Shown in pieces: positions 16,948 to 26,187 of a stretch of DNA of 64,000 bases. The DNA comes from Methanosarcina thermophila TM-1. Lineage in GTDB: Archaea > Halobacteriota > Methanosarcinia > Methanosarcinales > Methanosarcinaceae. Position numbers and translations under genes: made by a program. The stretch covers positions 558,001 to 622,000 of the forward strand of contig NZ_CP009501.1 of the NCBI RefSeq assembly GCF_000969885.1. Direction: 5' to 3'. The first letter of the stretch is position 1. Every line of letters starts with the position of its first letter. Below the pieces are notes generated by a model. That model saw nothing but the letters and a program-made list of their open reading frames with translations, did no database searches and had not been told where the DNA came from.

Positions 16948-18138
16948 TTACCTCAATGGTGCCTGAATGATGCCTGTACCCACATCATCCTCTTCGCTGC
17001 CTGGAGCTAAAGAGTCAAAAGTGCCGCTAGCAATAAGTTGCGCCATCAGGCTCACGTTATTTATCTTCCCGGTCAATTCCAACTGACGCTGTGCCCACAG
17101 GGCAGCAATACCCGCAGCGTGAGGTGTCGCCATGCTGGTTCCACTCTTGCTGACAAGACCATCCGTGCCTGCGTTGGCAGAGATGACGTTAACACCTGGG
17201 GCGGCAATGTTCACCTGATTATTTGAAAATCTGGCAACAGTATAGCCCCTATTGGATTCACCCAGTGCGCCAACGGCAACGACGCCTGTGGCGGCAGCAG
17301 GAGGTGAGACCGAAATTTCGTATTTAGGTCGCTCACTTTCGTTACCGCTGGCAGCAACGATGATTGCAGATTGCCCAAATTCCCCCTGTGCTGCCACAAC
17401 GCGCGATAACTCGGTGAACAGGTTGACGTTTGCACGATACTCTTCCAGCGCCAGGGATGTTGCTGGTCTAACATCCATCCTGTGTTTACGAACTAGCCAA
17501 TCTACATAGCCCGGAAAATCAATTCCTAGGGACATGGAAATGACATTTGCGCCTTCATTGACTGCCCACATGATTGCCCTGGCGAGCGTGTCTGTGGAAC
17601 CCCCTTCTTCGCCCAGCACCTTCCCAATTAGGGCACATTTAATATTTCTGGCGATACCGATGCGGATATCATTGACGTCCTGGCCAAAAATAGTTCCTGC
17701 ACAATGCGTGCCATGACCGTGAATATCATTATCGGCTTCCTCAGTGAAGTTTTTCTGAACCAGCTTCATACCTTTAAATGCTGGGTGATTTGGATCGATT
17801 CCGGTATCCAGCACAGCTACAGTGATACCAGTTCCATCATATGGTGATTCCGATGCGCGTACTGCGTCGATTCCCCAGCATTTTGTAGCTGTTGCAGCAC
17901 TGGAGCTGTCAACCGGCTCAATCAGTTTCAGTGGCATCGGTTTGGCAATGGCAAGTGTTCTGGGATCTCTGCGTAGATCATTGACCTCCCGCTTTGTAAG
18001 CTCGGCTTCCTCTAACTTGACGATTGGTTGGGCTGCTTCCAAAGGGAGCAGTTCTGTTCGGTGTGCTCTTCCCATATCTCCCCGTGCAGGTGGCAATATC
18101 TCACTGCTGTGCAGGATAATATATTTTGTTGAATCCAT
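16948..18138 (-). CDS. S8 family subtilisin-like serine protease
   Basis: Serine protease of about 396 residues. The triad is complete: Asp in AVLDTGIDPNHPAF, His in HGHGTHCAGT, and Ser in GTSMATPHAAGIAALW, with the oxyanion Asn expected in AASGNESERP. A short N-terminal region (about 95 residues) resembles a vestigial propeptide (I9-like) but there is no signal peptide or membrane segment, so the enzyme should be cytoplasmic or leave by an unusual route. Start is the ATG at 18138 because GGAGGG lies seven bases upstream; an ATG five codons earlier overlaps that site. It is a single gene with long spacers on both sides, which fits acquisition by transfer but does not prove it. Confidence 0.92.
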   Translation of the reverse strand: MDSTKYIILHSSEILPPARGDMGRAHRTELLPLEAAQPIVKLEEAELTKREVNDLRRDPRTLAIAKPMPLKLIEPVDSSSAATATKCWGIDAVRASESPYDGTGITVAVLDTGIDPNHPAFKGMKLVQKNFTEEADNDIHGHGTHCAGTIFGQDVNDIRIGIARNIKCALIGKVLGEEGGSTDTLARAIMWAVNEGANVISMSLGIDFPGYVDWLVRKHRMDVRPATSLALEEYRANVNLFTELSRVVAAQGEFGQSAIIVAASGNESERPKYEISVSPPAAATGVVAVGALGESNRGYTVARFSNNQVNIAAPGVNVISANAGTDGLVSKSGTSMATPHAAGIAALWAQRQLELTGKINNVSLMAQLIASGTFDSLAPGSEEDDVGTGIIQAPLR

Positions 18139-18428
18139 ACCTTTACCCTCCATTCATTTCTCGATAAAATTGTATAAACATCAGAATAATATGCAAAAAT
18201 AGTATAAAAGAGATAAAGGATATATATTAAGGAATATAAGTACTGTATATTAGGACATATCTAGGACTTACGGGGCTGCCTGCTCTTATAATTCCTGTAA
18301 AAATAAGGACAGATATAGAAACTATCTGGATTTCATTTTGATATATATACTCAAATATAGGAAAATACAGACATTCTATTTTTTGTTTTTATCTACAAAT
18401 ATTCAAAAATATGCAGGTCTAATTTTGT

Positions 18429-19025
18429 TTAATCCCGGAAAAAAGCCGAAAGCTTCATCTGCTCTATTTCCCGAACCTTATCGATCCCCCTAAAAGTCTC
18501 AATTTGCCCTTTCTGACTTTGCTGCTTCTGTCTTTTATTCGTTTTATCTTCTTCCTTAAACTCCATAAAGTTATCAAAAAAAGCAGTTTCACTTCCAAAA
18601 TTTAGTGAATCCCTGTAATACTCAATTGTTTTCTCCTTCCAGTTCTCCGAGAGCAGCAGAAACTCCATTCCCCTTTTCTCTTTATTCCATTCCCAGACTC
18701 CAGCCTGGTAAAAAATAGCTCCTAAATGGCTTGAGAGCTGCGCATAAGACACCTCAGGATGAAGTTTGTAAAGGAATTTCCCAATGCCGTCCTTCTCTGT
18801 TCCTGTGTACAGTTTTGCAGCGTTATTCGCAAGAGCCTTCCATTCCCTGTCCTGCATGAACTCGCAGAGCCTGTCAAGATGGCGGCAGCTAATCTTATCG
18901 ATTCTTGGAAAATGACTGTTTCTGAACTTCCTTTTTATGAAAAGGTTTCCTCGATTATCTATGCGCCAGGAGAAGCCCTTCGGTTTTGTACCAAGAGTTC
19001 TGGACCTAGACCAGAAGGCTGCCAT
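18429..19025 (-). CDS. Hypothetical protein (about 198 aa)
   Basis: I do not recognise this protein. It is soluble and rich in Lys, Arg and aromatic residues. The N-terminal 45 residues are strongly basic (SRSRTLGTKPKGFSWR and IKRKFRNSHFPR). The middle is predicted helical (LDRLCEFMQDREWKAL, LSSHLGAIFYQAGVWEW). The C-terminal part has a charged, Gln-rich linker (EEDKTNKRQKQQSQKGQ) that could be flexible. No metal or nucleotide motif is visible. The ATG at 19025 has no clear ribosome site, so the true start may be further in. Confidence 0.55.
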   Translation of the reverse strand: MAAFWSRSRTLGTKPKGFSWRIDNRGNLFIKRKFRNSHFPRIDKISCRHLDRLCEFMQDREWKALANNAAKLYTGTEKDGIGKFLYKLHPEVSYAQLSSHLGAIFYQAGVWEWNKEKRGMEFLLLSENWKEKTIEYYRDSLNFGSETAFFDNFMEFKEEDKTNKRQKQQSQKGQIETFRGIDKVREIEQMKLSAFFRD

Positions 19026-19214
19026 TGAGGGTAAATCGGATTTTAAATATAAAAAATTGTATGTTATGCCTGTAATTTCTTTATTGTATTTTCATATGTT
19101 TGTTGTATCTCTTAATCATTTGTTATCCATTATCCCGCGGTTCCAGCAAATCTGATGGCTCAATCAAAAAAACTCTTTCATATATCCTCAATAATCAAAA
19201 ACTCTTTTCCTAAA

Positions 19215-19523
19215 TTTTGAAATTTAAGGTGCACAGGCATTTACATAAGTCCTTACAATAATCCATAGAGCAAGCCAGCAAATTGCTGAAATCAAATCGT
19301 TTCTAAACTGCGTTTCCATGAACTTATATAATCCTGGGATCATATTTAATTTTTTTCATCTGTTTAAAATTGCATGGACTGCACTTTATTCTGCAGAAAA
19401 TTTTTATTTTTTCGGTCTTTTTGTCCAGATTCCTGTGTCCTGTTAATACTTTACAAATATTAATTAAAACTATTAATTACCTTACTCATTTCGATTTTTG
19501 AAGTTAAGGTACACAGGCATTTT
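19215..19523. repeat. Direct repeat of about 29 bp flanking an empty spacer
   Basis: Imperfect copies at 19215-19243 and 19495-19523 share TTTTGAA, TTAAGGTnCACAGGCATTT. They bracket about 250 bp of AT-rich sequence without a gene. The second copy lies just past the 3' end of the SRPBCC gene (read leftwards). This could be two copies of a 3'-end element or the scar of a lost gene. Confidence 0.65.
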
Positions 19524-19536
19524 AGTCAACTATTTT

Positions 19537-20040
19537 TCATTTCGACTCTTTAACCAGTTTCTCTAAAAGTTCATCCAGGCGTTCATATGATTCGTTGACG
19601 CCCTTTTCCATGTCAGACTGGAGTTCACCGTCACGGTCCTCAACCGACTGGAAAACAACCTGAGACGTCAGCCTGGTTCTGTTACCTGGCAGCGCTTCAA
19701 ATCTCGCAGTTTCGAGCACTACATGCCCTTTTTCCTGAAGCCCTTCAAATTCAAATGTGCTTATAATTCTCTCGGGAGCTGTAACTTCATGATACACTCC
19801 GTGGAATGCATATTCATTACCCTCTTGATCTTTATGGATATACCGCCACTTGCCTCCGTTTTTAGGTTCAAAAACCTCGAGCTTCATTGTAAAGCCTCGG
19901 GGCCCAAGCCACTGTACGTAGAGTTCTGGATCAGTGAATGCTTTGAACACAAGCTCGCGCGGCGCGTCAAACTCACGTGTAATAACAATTTCCTGTTTGC
20001 CAGGTTCGGCTAAAATTTTGGTTTCCTTATTATTTGTCAT
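19537..20040 (-). CDS. SRPBCC/AHSA1-family protein
   Basis: Protein of about 167 residues in the SRPBCC (START-like) superfamily, AHSA1 branch. The opening [31 protein letters not shown] is the family signature, followed by beta strands ending in a long helix ([17 protein letters not shown]). The fold makes a hydrophobic ligand pocket; in bacteria such proteins often sit with ArsR regulators and bind unknown ligands. I start at the ATG at 20040, with GGCAGG upstream. The DUF1428 gene upstream on the same strand is a frequent neighbour of AHSA1 proteins, so the pair may work together. A hairpin (20074-20096) separates them. Confidence 0.85.
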   Translation of the reverse strand: MTNNKETKILAEPGKQEIVITREFDAPRELVFKAFTDPELYVQWLGPRGFTMKLEVFEPKNGGKWRYIHKDQEGNEYAFHGVYHEVTAPERIISTFEFEGLQEKGHVVLETARFEALPGNRTRLTSQVVFQSVEDRDGELQSDMEKGVNESYERLDELLEKLVKESK

Positions 20041-20073
20041 ATATCGACCTGCCTCTTTCACGCCATTTTCGAT

Positions 20074-20096
20074 AAAACCTTTTCTCAAAAGGTTTT
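20074..20096 (-). terminator. Perfect 10-bp hairpin
   Basis: AAAACCTTTT (20074-20083) and AAAAGGTTTT (20087-20096) pair around a 3-nt loop. It resembles the AAGCCTTTT hairpins at 26188 and 59230. It lies between the DUF1428 and SRPBCC genes and may be a terminator of the former. Confidence 0.4.
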
Positions 20097-20307
20097 GTAT
20101 AAGCTTTCAAGAATTAACTGACAGTTTATTTGAGACGGCTGAGAGCATGCTATCACGCTCTTACTTTTACCCAGACTACATGTATCAAGCCCTGGAGTAT
20201 TCGAGCCGCCGTCAGAGCGCGAAGAACTGCCCTCTTTTTGTATACTCTTCCATCCCTCAAGAGCCTGCTAAGCCTATGATTACGACCGGCTGCATCAAGA
20301 TACCAGG

Positions 20308-20673
20308 TTAAAGTCTAACTAAGGTTTTGAAGCCACCATACGCCATGCGCCTATAATCAAATGGTGGTTCTACGCCTGATTCCATCATTTCCTTAATCCT
20401 TGGGTCGCTCATGAGTGCCTCGTTCACCCGGTCTCTATGTTCCTTAGATTCAAAAACGACCCATGAAAAAATTACAGTCTCATCTTCAGAGGCATTGGCT
20501 GCCTTCTTGAAAGAAACCATATCCTCAACATCCAGGTCATCGCCAACACATTCGTAATACTCGAGAGCCCCAAGCTCTCTCCAAATCTCGCCGCTTTTTT
20601 GAGCCATCTCTCTGTATTCGTTTACTTTGTCTTTAGCGATAGGAAGTAAAAACCCATCTACATACCTTTCCAT
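20308..20673 (-). CDS. DUF1428 family protein
   Basis: Small protein of about 121 residues, recognised as DUF1428 (YbaA-like) by MERYVDGFLLPIAKDKVNEYREMAQ at the start, EYYECVGDDL in the middle and FSWVVFESKEHRDRVNEALMSDP followed by PFDYRRMAYGGF near the end. The fold is a ferredoxin-like alpha/beta barrel. Function is unknown. I start at the ATG at 20673; a second ATG three codons earlier directly abuts GGGGGAG. It precedes the SRPBCC gene on the same strand. Confidence 0.87.
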   Translation of the reverse strand: MERYVDGFLLPIAKDKVNEYREMAQKSGEIWRELGALEYYECVGDDLDVEDMVSFKKAANASEDETVIFSWVVFESKEHRDRVNEALMSDPRIKEMMESGVEPPFDYRRMAYGGFKTLVRL

Positions 20674-21068
20674 ACCTTCCATGCTCCCCCTTTTCCTTTC
20701 TATTTTCCCTCTATAATTATAGCCTGACGATGAATGTCGTATGCATTCTCGCCGTTATAGTATGAAGACGATACAGCGGCTTGCTGGATTCACTCTTCAT
20801 CTTCAATGACTATAAATTTTTATTGCTATAATTTTATTTAAATCTTCAAGTAACTATTCAGCGTACTTAAAATCAGTATATCTACATGGATTTGAATTGC
20901 TAAAAATGTGTAAAAGTTTAGAATTAACCAGTGAGTTCTCAATTTAGTTAGAGAGCCATTACAGTTAAAAAGTTTGACTGATTATAACTGCAGTTAAAAA
21001 AGGAATTTAATTAACCATAAGCCCTTCAATGTGCTCTCTTTCAAACCTTGCTTGGAAAAGTTAATTAG
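20674..21068. other. Intergenic, no gene recognised
   Basis: AT-rich spacer upstream of the DUF1428 gene. I see no feature beyond probable promoter sequence around 20810-20840. Confidence 0.4.
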
Positions 21069-21560
21069 TTATTCGACCTGCTCCAGTAAAGCGGAAACAA
21101 GATTTTGCTGGCTTATGAAATCTTTTTTAAACCTGAAAAATATCTCGGCATTGTCATCCGATGGTAAGCGTTCGCTCATCTCGATCCATCTCCTGATTAT
21201 TTCGGATTTCTCATCAAAAGCAGCCAGTTTTTCAGGTGAAAATTTCTCAATCAGGTTTCTGGCAGAGGAAGCCCAGTTTATGTATCTCTTAAATAATTCT
21301 TCCTGTTCAAGAAACTGGTCATTTGTCAACTTGAACCATCGATAATGAAGAGGAACTGGTTCTCCTTCATAGGAGTTAGTGTCAATGTCGTAATCCCACA
21401 TTTTTGGCAGGTCTGATACACTGAAGGGTCCGATATCCAAAAAAGGGTCATACTGAATGGGCACTGAATAGAAAAGCTTACGCAAACCCTCAAGAAGGGA
21501 ATTGGATTCAGAAATAAGGTCTTCAATTTGCTTTTTAATCTCTTCAGACAATCTCTGCAT
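21069..21560 (-). CDS. Hypothetical helical protein (about 163 aa)
   Basis: I do not recognise a family. The protein is soluble and acidic, with a long N-terminal amphipathic helix (MQRLSEEIKKQIEDLISESNSL with hydrophobic spacing) and more helices towards the C-terminus (LFKRYINWASSARNLIEKF, DEKSEIIRRWIEMSERL). The middle holds a Pro/Asp-rich segment (YDPFLDIGPFSVSDLPKMWDYD). I start at the ATG at 21560, which has GGAG directly before it. An upstream extension would overlap the divergent methyltransferase start. Confidence 0.6.
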   Translation of the reverse strand: MQRLSEEIKKQIEDLISESNSLLEGLRKLFYSVPIQYDPFLDIGPFSVSDLPKMWDYDIDTNSYEGEPVPLHYRWFKLTNDQFLEQEELFKRYINWASSARNLIEKFSPEKLAAFDEKSEIIRRWIEMSERLPSDDNAEIFFRFKKDFISQQNLVSALLEQVE

Positions 21561-21640
21561 CTCCAAAAACCAGTCCTTTCTTTTACAGCTATCGCTAACA
21601 ATATTTGTCTTGAATATTAAATAAGCTTTGAGGGATTTAC

Positions 21641-22225
21641 TTGTATTGGAATGAAGCATATAAGGGAAAACCGCCATGGGATATCGACTATCCCCAACCT
21701 GCCTTTCAGGCTCTTATTCAAAGTGGAGAGCTTAAGCCTGGCAGGGTTCTTGATGTCGGATGCGGCAGGGGTGAAAACTCCATAATGCTTGCAAAAAATG
21801 GCTTTGATGTAACGGGTATAGACATCGCTGAAAGTGCAATTGCTGATGCAAACGCAAAGGCTATAGAGCGCCATGTTAAGGTGAACTTTATCGTAGGGGA
21901 TGTGCTGCGGATGGATCGGCTTTTCGCGGAAGGAGAATTCGACACAGTTATTGATTCTGGTCTGTTTCATGTGATGACGGATGAGGAGAGGCCGATTTTT
22001 GCGCGACAGATACACAGGGTGCTCAGGACAGGCGGCAAATATTTCATGCTCTGTTTTTCAGATAAGGAGCCGCCTGGATACGGTCCCAGGAGAGTTTCAA
22101 AAGCTGAAATCGAGCAAACTTTCACACCATTTTTTAATATAATTTATATAAAAGATGCAACTTTTGATTCGCTTTTTGGTCCGGGCAGCAGGAAAGCTTA
22201 CCTTTTATCGGCTGTCAGGAAGTGA
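21641..22225 (+). CDS. Class I SAM-dependent methyltransferase
   Basis: Protein of about 194 residues. The SAM-binding motif I is VLDVGCGRGENSIMLA (about residue 36), the acidic end of beta 2 is VTGIDIAESAI, and motif II/III lies at FDTVIDSGLFHVM. The lead segment MYWNEAYKGKPPWDIDYPQPAF and the DSGLFH motif are typical of the small-molecule thiopurine/tellurite-resistance-like (TehB/TPMT-like) methyltransferases. The substrate is unknown. Start is TTG at 21641, preceded by GAGGG at a 7-base distance. It is divergent from the helical protein gene. Confidence 0.87.
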   Translation: MYWNEAYKGKPPWDIDYPQPAFQALIQSGELKPGRVLDVGCGRGENSIMLAKNGFDVTGIDIAESAIADANAKAIERHVKVNFIVGDVLRMDRLFAEGEFDTVIDSGLFHVMTDEERPIFARQIHRVLRTGGKYFMLCFSDKEPPGYGPRRVSKAEIEQTFTPFFNIIYIKDATFDSLFGPGSRKAYLLSAVRK

Positions 22226-22262
22226 TTAAAAATTGGTTAACTGAAGAATTGACTGCCCGCTT

Positions 22263-22757
22263 TTAAACCTTCAATCCGTCATCGGTTATCGTAATATCGC
22301 AGGTTCCGACGAAAATAGTATCATGCATATCTATCCCATTTACGGTTTTCTTAGGCACATCATTTATTTCCACGGTACGGTCACTTATATAGATTTTCTT
22401 ACCTCTGACATAAAATGTACCGGTAACTTCTACATACTGATCTTCTGTAATTTTAGCATTGAAAATAACAGTACCATCGTCCTTCTTTTTCAACACAAGC
22501 CCGTTTCCTTTCTCGATCTCTCCTTCCGCATCAAAATTTTCGTTAATCTGGATAAACTTATTTTTATCAATCTTAGCTATGATTTCGGAATTCGCATCCC
22601 GGATCTCAGTTGTCAGAAGCAGACTGCCGTCACAGTTCTCCAGAGTAAATAAGGGTACACTTTCTTCAGAATCCATATCAGGCTTGTATACCAGGTTATA
22701 CACAGGATCTGCGTACACGTTTGATCCCAGAATTAACATATAATCATCGTGAACCAT
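22263..22757 (-). CDS. Hypothetical protein (about 164 aa)
   Basis: I do not recognise the family. The protein is beta-rich and acidic, without signal peptide or membrane segments. It alternates short strands and turns (LLLTTEIRDANSEIIAKIDKN, GLVLKKKDDGTVIFNAKI, VEVTGTFYVRGKKIYISDRT), which suggests a beta-sandwich or solenoid. I start at the second possible ATG (22757), nine codons in, though the ribosome site is weak. The gene is convergent with the methyltransferase (37-bp gap). Confidence 0.65.
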   Translation of the reverse strand: MVHDDYMLILGSNVYADPVYNLVYKPDMDSEESVPLFTLENCDGSLLLTTEIRDANSEIIAKIDKNKFIQINENFDAEGEIEKGNGLVLKKKDDGTVIFNAKITEDQYVEVTGTFYVRGKKIYISDRTVEINDVPKKTVNGIDMHDTIFVGTCDITITDDGLKV

Positions 22758-23153
22758 AAGGTATTCCCCAGTGTTTTTGAACAATATATGAATCTAATCA
22801 TATAAAATAGTCTTTCATAATTATAAAATCGATTTTTAACATTTATTTAAAAATTATTTTAATTATCCAATAAATTATATAATATTATAATATTTTCCGT
22901 AATTAATAGGATTTTCATGGCAATAAAAAAATGTTTTTTGGTTTTATTTTTATTCGCAAACTCCTATTATGAAGGAACTAAGATATCCAAAAAGAAACAT
23001 TTTTCTAAATTGCCGGGTTGATCTTTCGTGTAAAGCCTTTATTGTTAATTATTCAAAACCTGCCTTCAGAATTAAAGAGAAAAACTAAAAATTCAGTTAT
23101 CAGCTATTGAATAGTCTTTCTACGTTTATATTTTCTTATATATTCTAATCCAA
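22758..23153. other. Intergenic, very AT-rich
   Basis: AT-rich spacer with probable promoter of the hypothetical gene at its left end (TATA-like stretches near 22795-22880). No gene recognised. Confidence 0.4.
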
Positions 23154-23330
23154 TCAGACTCTGCCTGTTCCATCACAGTTAATACAGCTATTGACTCCAA
23201 CTCCAAAGCAGAATAAACATTCTTCCCATTCCATTTCGCCTTCAATTTCCTTCCACACCCCACCTGCACCATCGCAGTTCAAGCACCTTTCTCTGCCGCT
23301 CCCACCACAGTTACGGCATATTTCCTCCAT
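23154..23330 (-). CDS. DnaJ-type zinc-finger mini-protein
   Basis: Protein of about 58 residues made almost entirely of CxxCxGxG-like repeats: CRNCGGSG, CLNCDGAG, CLFCFGVG and CINCDGTG. This is the zinc-binding module of DnaJ/Hsp40, here without the J domain or peptide-binding domain. Four CxxC pairs should hold two zinc ions. Stand-alone modules of this kind occur as small chaperone-like or regulatory proteins; the role here is unknown. I start at the ATG at 23330; an extension of nine codons upstream is possible. Confidence 0.75.
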   Translation of the reverse strand: MEEICRNCGGSGRERCLNCDGAGGVWKEIEGEMEWEECLFCFGVGVNSCINCDGTGRV

Positions 23331-23559
23331 ATTATACCCCCAGACATTAGTCATCATTAATGTTTAATCATCATTAATGTTTAATAAACTGCATCTGTGC
23401 CTGATAAACCGGGCGTATTAAACAAGCATAACCTAATTTCTCAAAAAACATGGAAAAACTGTAACTATTTTTATAATAGATACTCTATATTAAAACCGTT
23501 TTGAAACAATGTTTCTAATAACAAGTCTAGAGGCAGCGCATAGCGATAAGTGTATAGAT

Positions 23560-24360
23560 TTAAGGCTGCAGAAATTCATTTTCATCCAGGGGTTCGGCTG
23601 CTTCCATACAGTAGCCAAAAAGTTCTTTTCCCCAGCATGGGGCTTTTTCTCCAGAACACAGGATTATCTGATCCCTCAATTTTCTGTCCATTTCATAAAG
23701 TTTGAGTGCAAGGAATCTGTCCGTTACAATCAGCGACGGAACTATTGCAGGCTTTCGTGATATGAAAAGTTTTGAGTTTCTGGCTCTGCAGAGTTTCTCG
23801 GCTTCTTTCCGATAATTGAAGAACAGGCGCTCTGCAACATTCACTGTCATGCAGAGTGTAATCTCAACTCCCTTTTCCGCTAACTCGGAGTAAATTATAG
23901 GAGCTTGAGGGTGAAAATAGGATGTAAAGGTCAGGACTTCCTTTGAACTCATTAAGTTATCTAGAAGTGTTCCTGGGGTTTCAGCCATATGCAAAGTATC
24001 AGGCTCCAGCAATTTGCAGTGCCCAAGCTCTTCAATTCTTTCCAGCAGAGACCATGGAATCGAGCTTAAATCATGACTCATCCAGTACTCATTGTTATCT
24101 CCAAAGAGCTCAACCGTCTTGAGAAGAGGCAGCATATTCTCTACTATTGCTTCCCCAATCTCGGATAATCTGAAAATTTTATTTTTCTCAATTATGAGAC
24201 CGGATTCTTTCAGCTTTTTAATATGAGGCTGAATACATCCGGAATCTACTCCAAGCAGTTCTTTTACAGTATCGACATCTCTTGGTTCCTCTTTCAGGAG
24301 CAGTAGAAGGTCTTTTCTTCTGCCCGAAAAAAGAATCAAGTTAAGCAGGCACTGTCTCAT
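23560..24360 (-). CDS. Msr/FilR1-type winged-helix regulator
   Basis: Transcription regulator of 266 residues. The N-terminal winged helix (about 8-75) has the family opening FSGRRKDLLLLLKEEPRDVDTVKELL and recognition region CIQPHIKKLKESGLI. The rest is the FilR1-middle domain (formerly DUF1724) with ELGHCKLLEPDTLH, YFHPQAPIIYSELAEKGVEI and the ending CWGKELFGYC. Relatives in Methanosarcina (Msr proteins) control methanol- and methylamine-specific methyltransferase genes. There is no methyltransferase gene nearby, so its targets lie elsewhere or this copy has another role. Three paralogs occur in this window. Confidence 0.87.
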   Translation of the reverse strand: MRQCLLNLILFSGRRKDLLLLLKEEPRDVDTVKELLGVDSGCIQPHIKKLKESGLIIEKNKIFRLSEIGEAIVENMLPLLKTVELFGDNNEYWMSHDLSSIPWSLLERIEELGHCKLLEPDTLHMAETPGTLLDNLMSSKEVLTFTSYFHPQAPIIYSELAEKGVEITLCMTVNVAERLFFNYRKEAEKLCRARNSKLFISRKPAIVPSLIVTDRFLALKLYEMDRKLRDQIILCSGEKAPCWGKELFGYCMEAAEPLDENEFLQP

Positions 24361-24733
24361 TTATACTCACTTATTATTTCTCATCCCTGCCTCTATACTG
24401 ATATTTTAAAAACTTTTTTATCTGAGCAGTCATTTTTAATAAATATTTATTCATATCGTTTGGTTCTATTTTTTATATTGTTTATTGTATTTTATATTGT
24501 ATTCAGGGTTTAATCTGTCTGTTATATTAATCTGAAGGCAGATGGTGCAAAGGAAAAAGAAGGCAAAATTTTAGAACCTGTATTAATATTCTTTCAACAG
24601 GTTTATTCGTTGAGATTTTGAGATTTCTGAGGATCTGAGCCGTTGTTACGCAGTTCAGGAATTGAGAAGAGTGGTACGGTGGTTCAGTACATTATGTAAC
24701 AGATCTCAACTATTGTGCTAGGAGGAAGACATT
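24361..24733. other. Intergenic, no gene recognised
   Basis: Spacer between the divergent regulator and the nitroreductase pseudogene. The right end holds the AGGAGG ribosome site of the pseudogene (24720-24725); AT-rich promoter-like stretches lie near 24420-24510. Confidence 0.4.
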
Positions 24734-25289
24734 ATGCTGACCAATGAAACTTTAACACTATTAGGAACCGGAGAAGCATACGCAGTTTTAAGAATGAGCA
24801 AATCAAAGACGAGGAATTACAGCTTGTTCTGAATGCCGGGATCTATGCACCAAGTGCGAATGACCAAGCTGGCATTTTACGGTAACACAGAACAGGAAAC
24901 TGCTCGCCTGGATGATCTGTGAAGCAAAGGAGATAGCGAAACAATATGAGCCCCTCAAGGAGCTAGCAAATAACGAAGGCTTTAATATTTTTTATGGGGC
25001 TCCAACCGTAATCCTTGTTTCTGGTAAAGAAGGAGCTATAGCAATTGAATCTGACTGTGCCGCTGCAACGCAGAACATGTTACTTGCTGCAGAATCCATA
25101 GGTCTAGGTTCATGCTGGATTGGCTTTGTGCTTGTGGCTTTTAATAACTCGAAGGCTAAAGAATATTTAAAAAAATTAGGTATTCCGGAGGGTTATAAAC
25201 CATATGCCTCTGTTGCCCTGGGCTATAAAAATACCGAGTCGCCTAAAGCATCCCCAAGAAAACCTAATGTCATAAATTATATTAAATAA
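24734..25289 (+). pseudogene. Nitroreductase-family protein, two frameshifts
   Basis: The ATG at 24734 with AGGAGG upstream begins a nitroreductase-like protein (MLTNETLTLLGT). Near 24768-24771 the frame must shift to give the expected RSIRSFKNEQIKDEELQ and then AGIYAPSANDQ, the usual FMN-binding N-terminus. Near 24880-24883 a second shift is needed to go from GILR into VTQNRKLLAW. The remaining frame to 25289 is intact, with LLAAESIGLGSCWIGF and ending in KPNVINYIK. Both sites look like loss of one base. The original product would be an FMN-dependent NAD(P)H oxidoreductase of about 185 residues. Sequencing error at both sites is possible, but two separate losses favour a true pseudogene. Confidence 0.85.
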
Positions 25290-25417
25290 AATTGAAATTA
25301 GTTCTTAAATCCACTCTTAATTAATTCCACCCTTAATTATGTTTTCTATTTGCCCAAAACCCTGACCCGGTTAATCTTCTGGTTGAATGACTCAACAATA
25401 TATAGATTGGTAGTTCA

Positions 25418-26182
25418 ATGAATAACTCAGTTGATAATTCAATAAAAAATCCATCCAGCGGCTTAACAAGCAATTCCATAGGAATGGAGTTTGTCCTGAT
25501 TCCTGCCGGAGAATTTGATATGGGTTCTCCAATGCACGAAAAACGTAGAAAACTTTGGGAAAGTCCTGTGCATAGAGTAACAATTAAAAAACCTTTCTAC
25601 CTGAGCAAATATCCGGTGACGCAGGAGCAGTGGCAGGTGGTAATGGGAGACAATCCTTCGTATTTCAGGGGTGAAAAGCATCCAGTTGAAAACGTTTCCT
25701 GGAATGAGGTTCAGGTTTTCTTCAGTAAACTCAATGCTCTTGAAAATGCCCGGGAAAATAACCGGATTTTTCGCCTCCCAACCGAAGCCGAATGGGAATA
25801 TGCATCCAGGGCTGGAACTGAAACCGCTTATTTTTTTGGAAACGATGAATCAAAACTTAGGGAGTACGCCTGGTTTCTGGAAAACTCAGGGTTTGAAACC
25901 CATCCAGTGGGCTTGAAAAAGCCAAATCCCTGGGGACTTTACGACATCTATGGGAATGTATGGGAATGGGTGCAGGACGAGTATCACATCAGCTATAAAG
26001 GCGCCCCTGCAGACGGAAGAGCCTGGGAAAATCTTTTCCCGAGCATATCCATACCAGTACGGGTAAGAAGAGGCGGAGGCTGGAACGGAAATGCAGGATG
26101 CTGCCGGTCAGCTGAAAGGCTTTTTGCGGCTCAGGATAAAAGGCTAAACAGTCTTGGGTTCAGAGCGGTCTGGGTAATCTGA
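25418..26182 (+). CDS. SUMF1/FGE-sulfatase-domain protein
   Basis: Protein of 254 residues consisting of one formylglycine-generating-enzyme (SUMF1) fold. Signatures are FVLIPAGEFDMGSP near the start, PVTQEQWQVVMGDNPSYF, HPVENVSWNEVQVFFSKLN, FRLPTEAEWEYASRAG, NVWEWVQDEY and GFRAVWVI at the end. The catalytic region reads RRGGGWNGNAGCCRSAERL. Only part of the two-cysteine copper site of true FGE is evident, so sulfatase activation is doubtful; many such proteins have other or no catalytic roles. No sulfatase gene lies nearby. There is no signal peptide. Confidence 0.85.
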   Translation: MNNSVDNSIKNPSSGLTSNSIGMEFVLIPAGEFDMGSPMHEKRRKLWESPVHRVTIKKPFYLSKYPVTQEQWQVVMGDNPSYFRGEKHPVENVSWNEVQVFFSKLNALENARENNRIFRLPTEAEWEYASRAGTETAYFFGNDESKLREYAWFLENSGFETHPVGLKKPNPWGLYDIYGNVWEWVQDEYHISYKGAPADGRAWENLFPSISIPVRVRRGGGWNGNAGCCRSAERLFAAQDKRLNSLGFRAVWVI

Positions 26183-26187
26183 ACCGC

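Noticed and set aside
19934-20311. 125-codon frame on the + strand
   Set aside because: It overlaps the SRPBCC gene antisense and crosses a terminator-like hairpin; composition looks non-coding.
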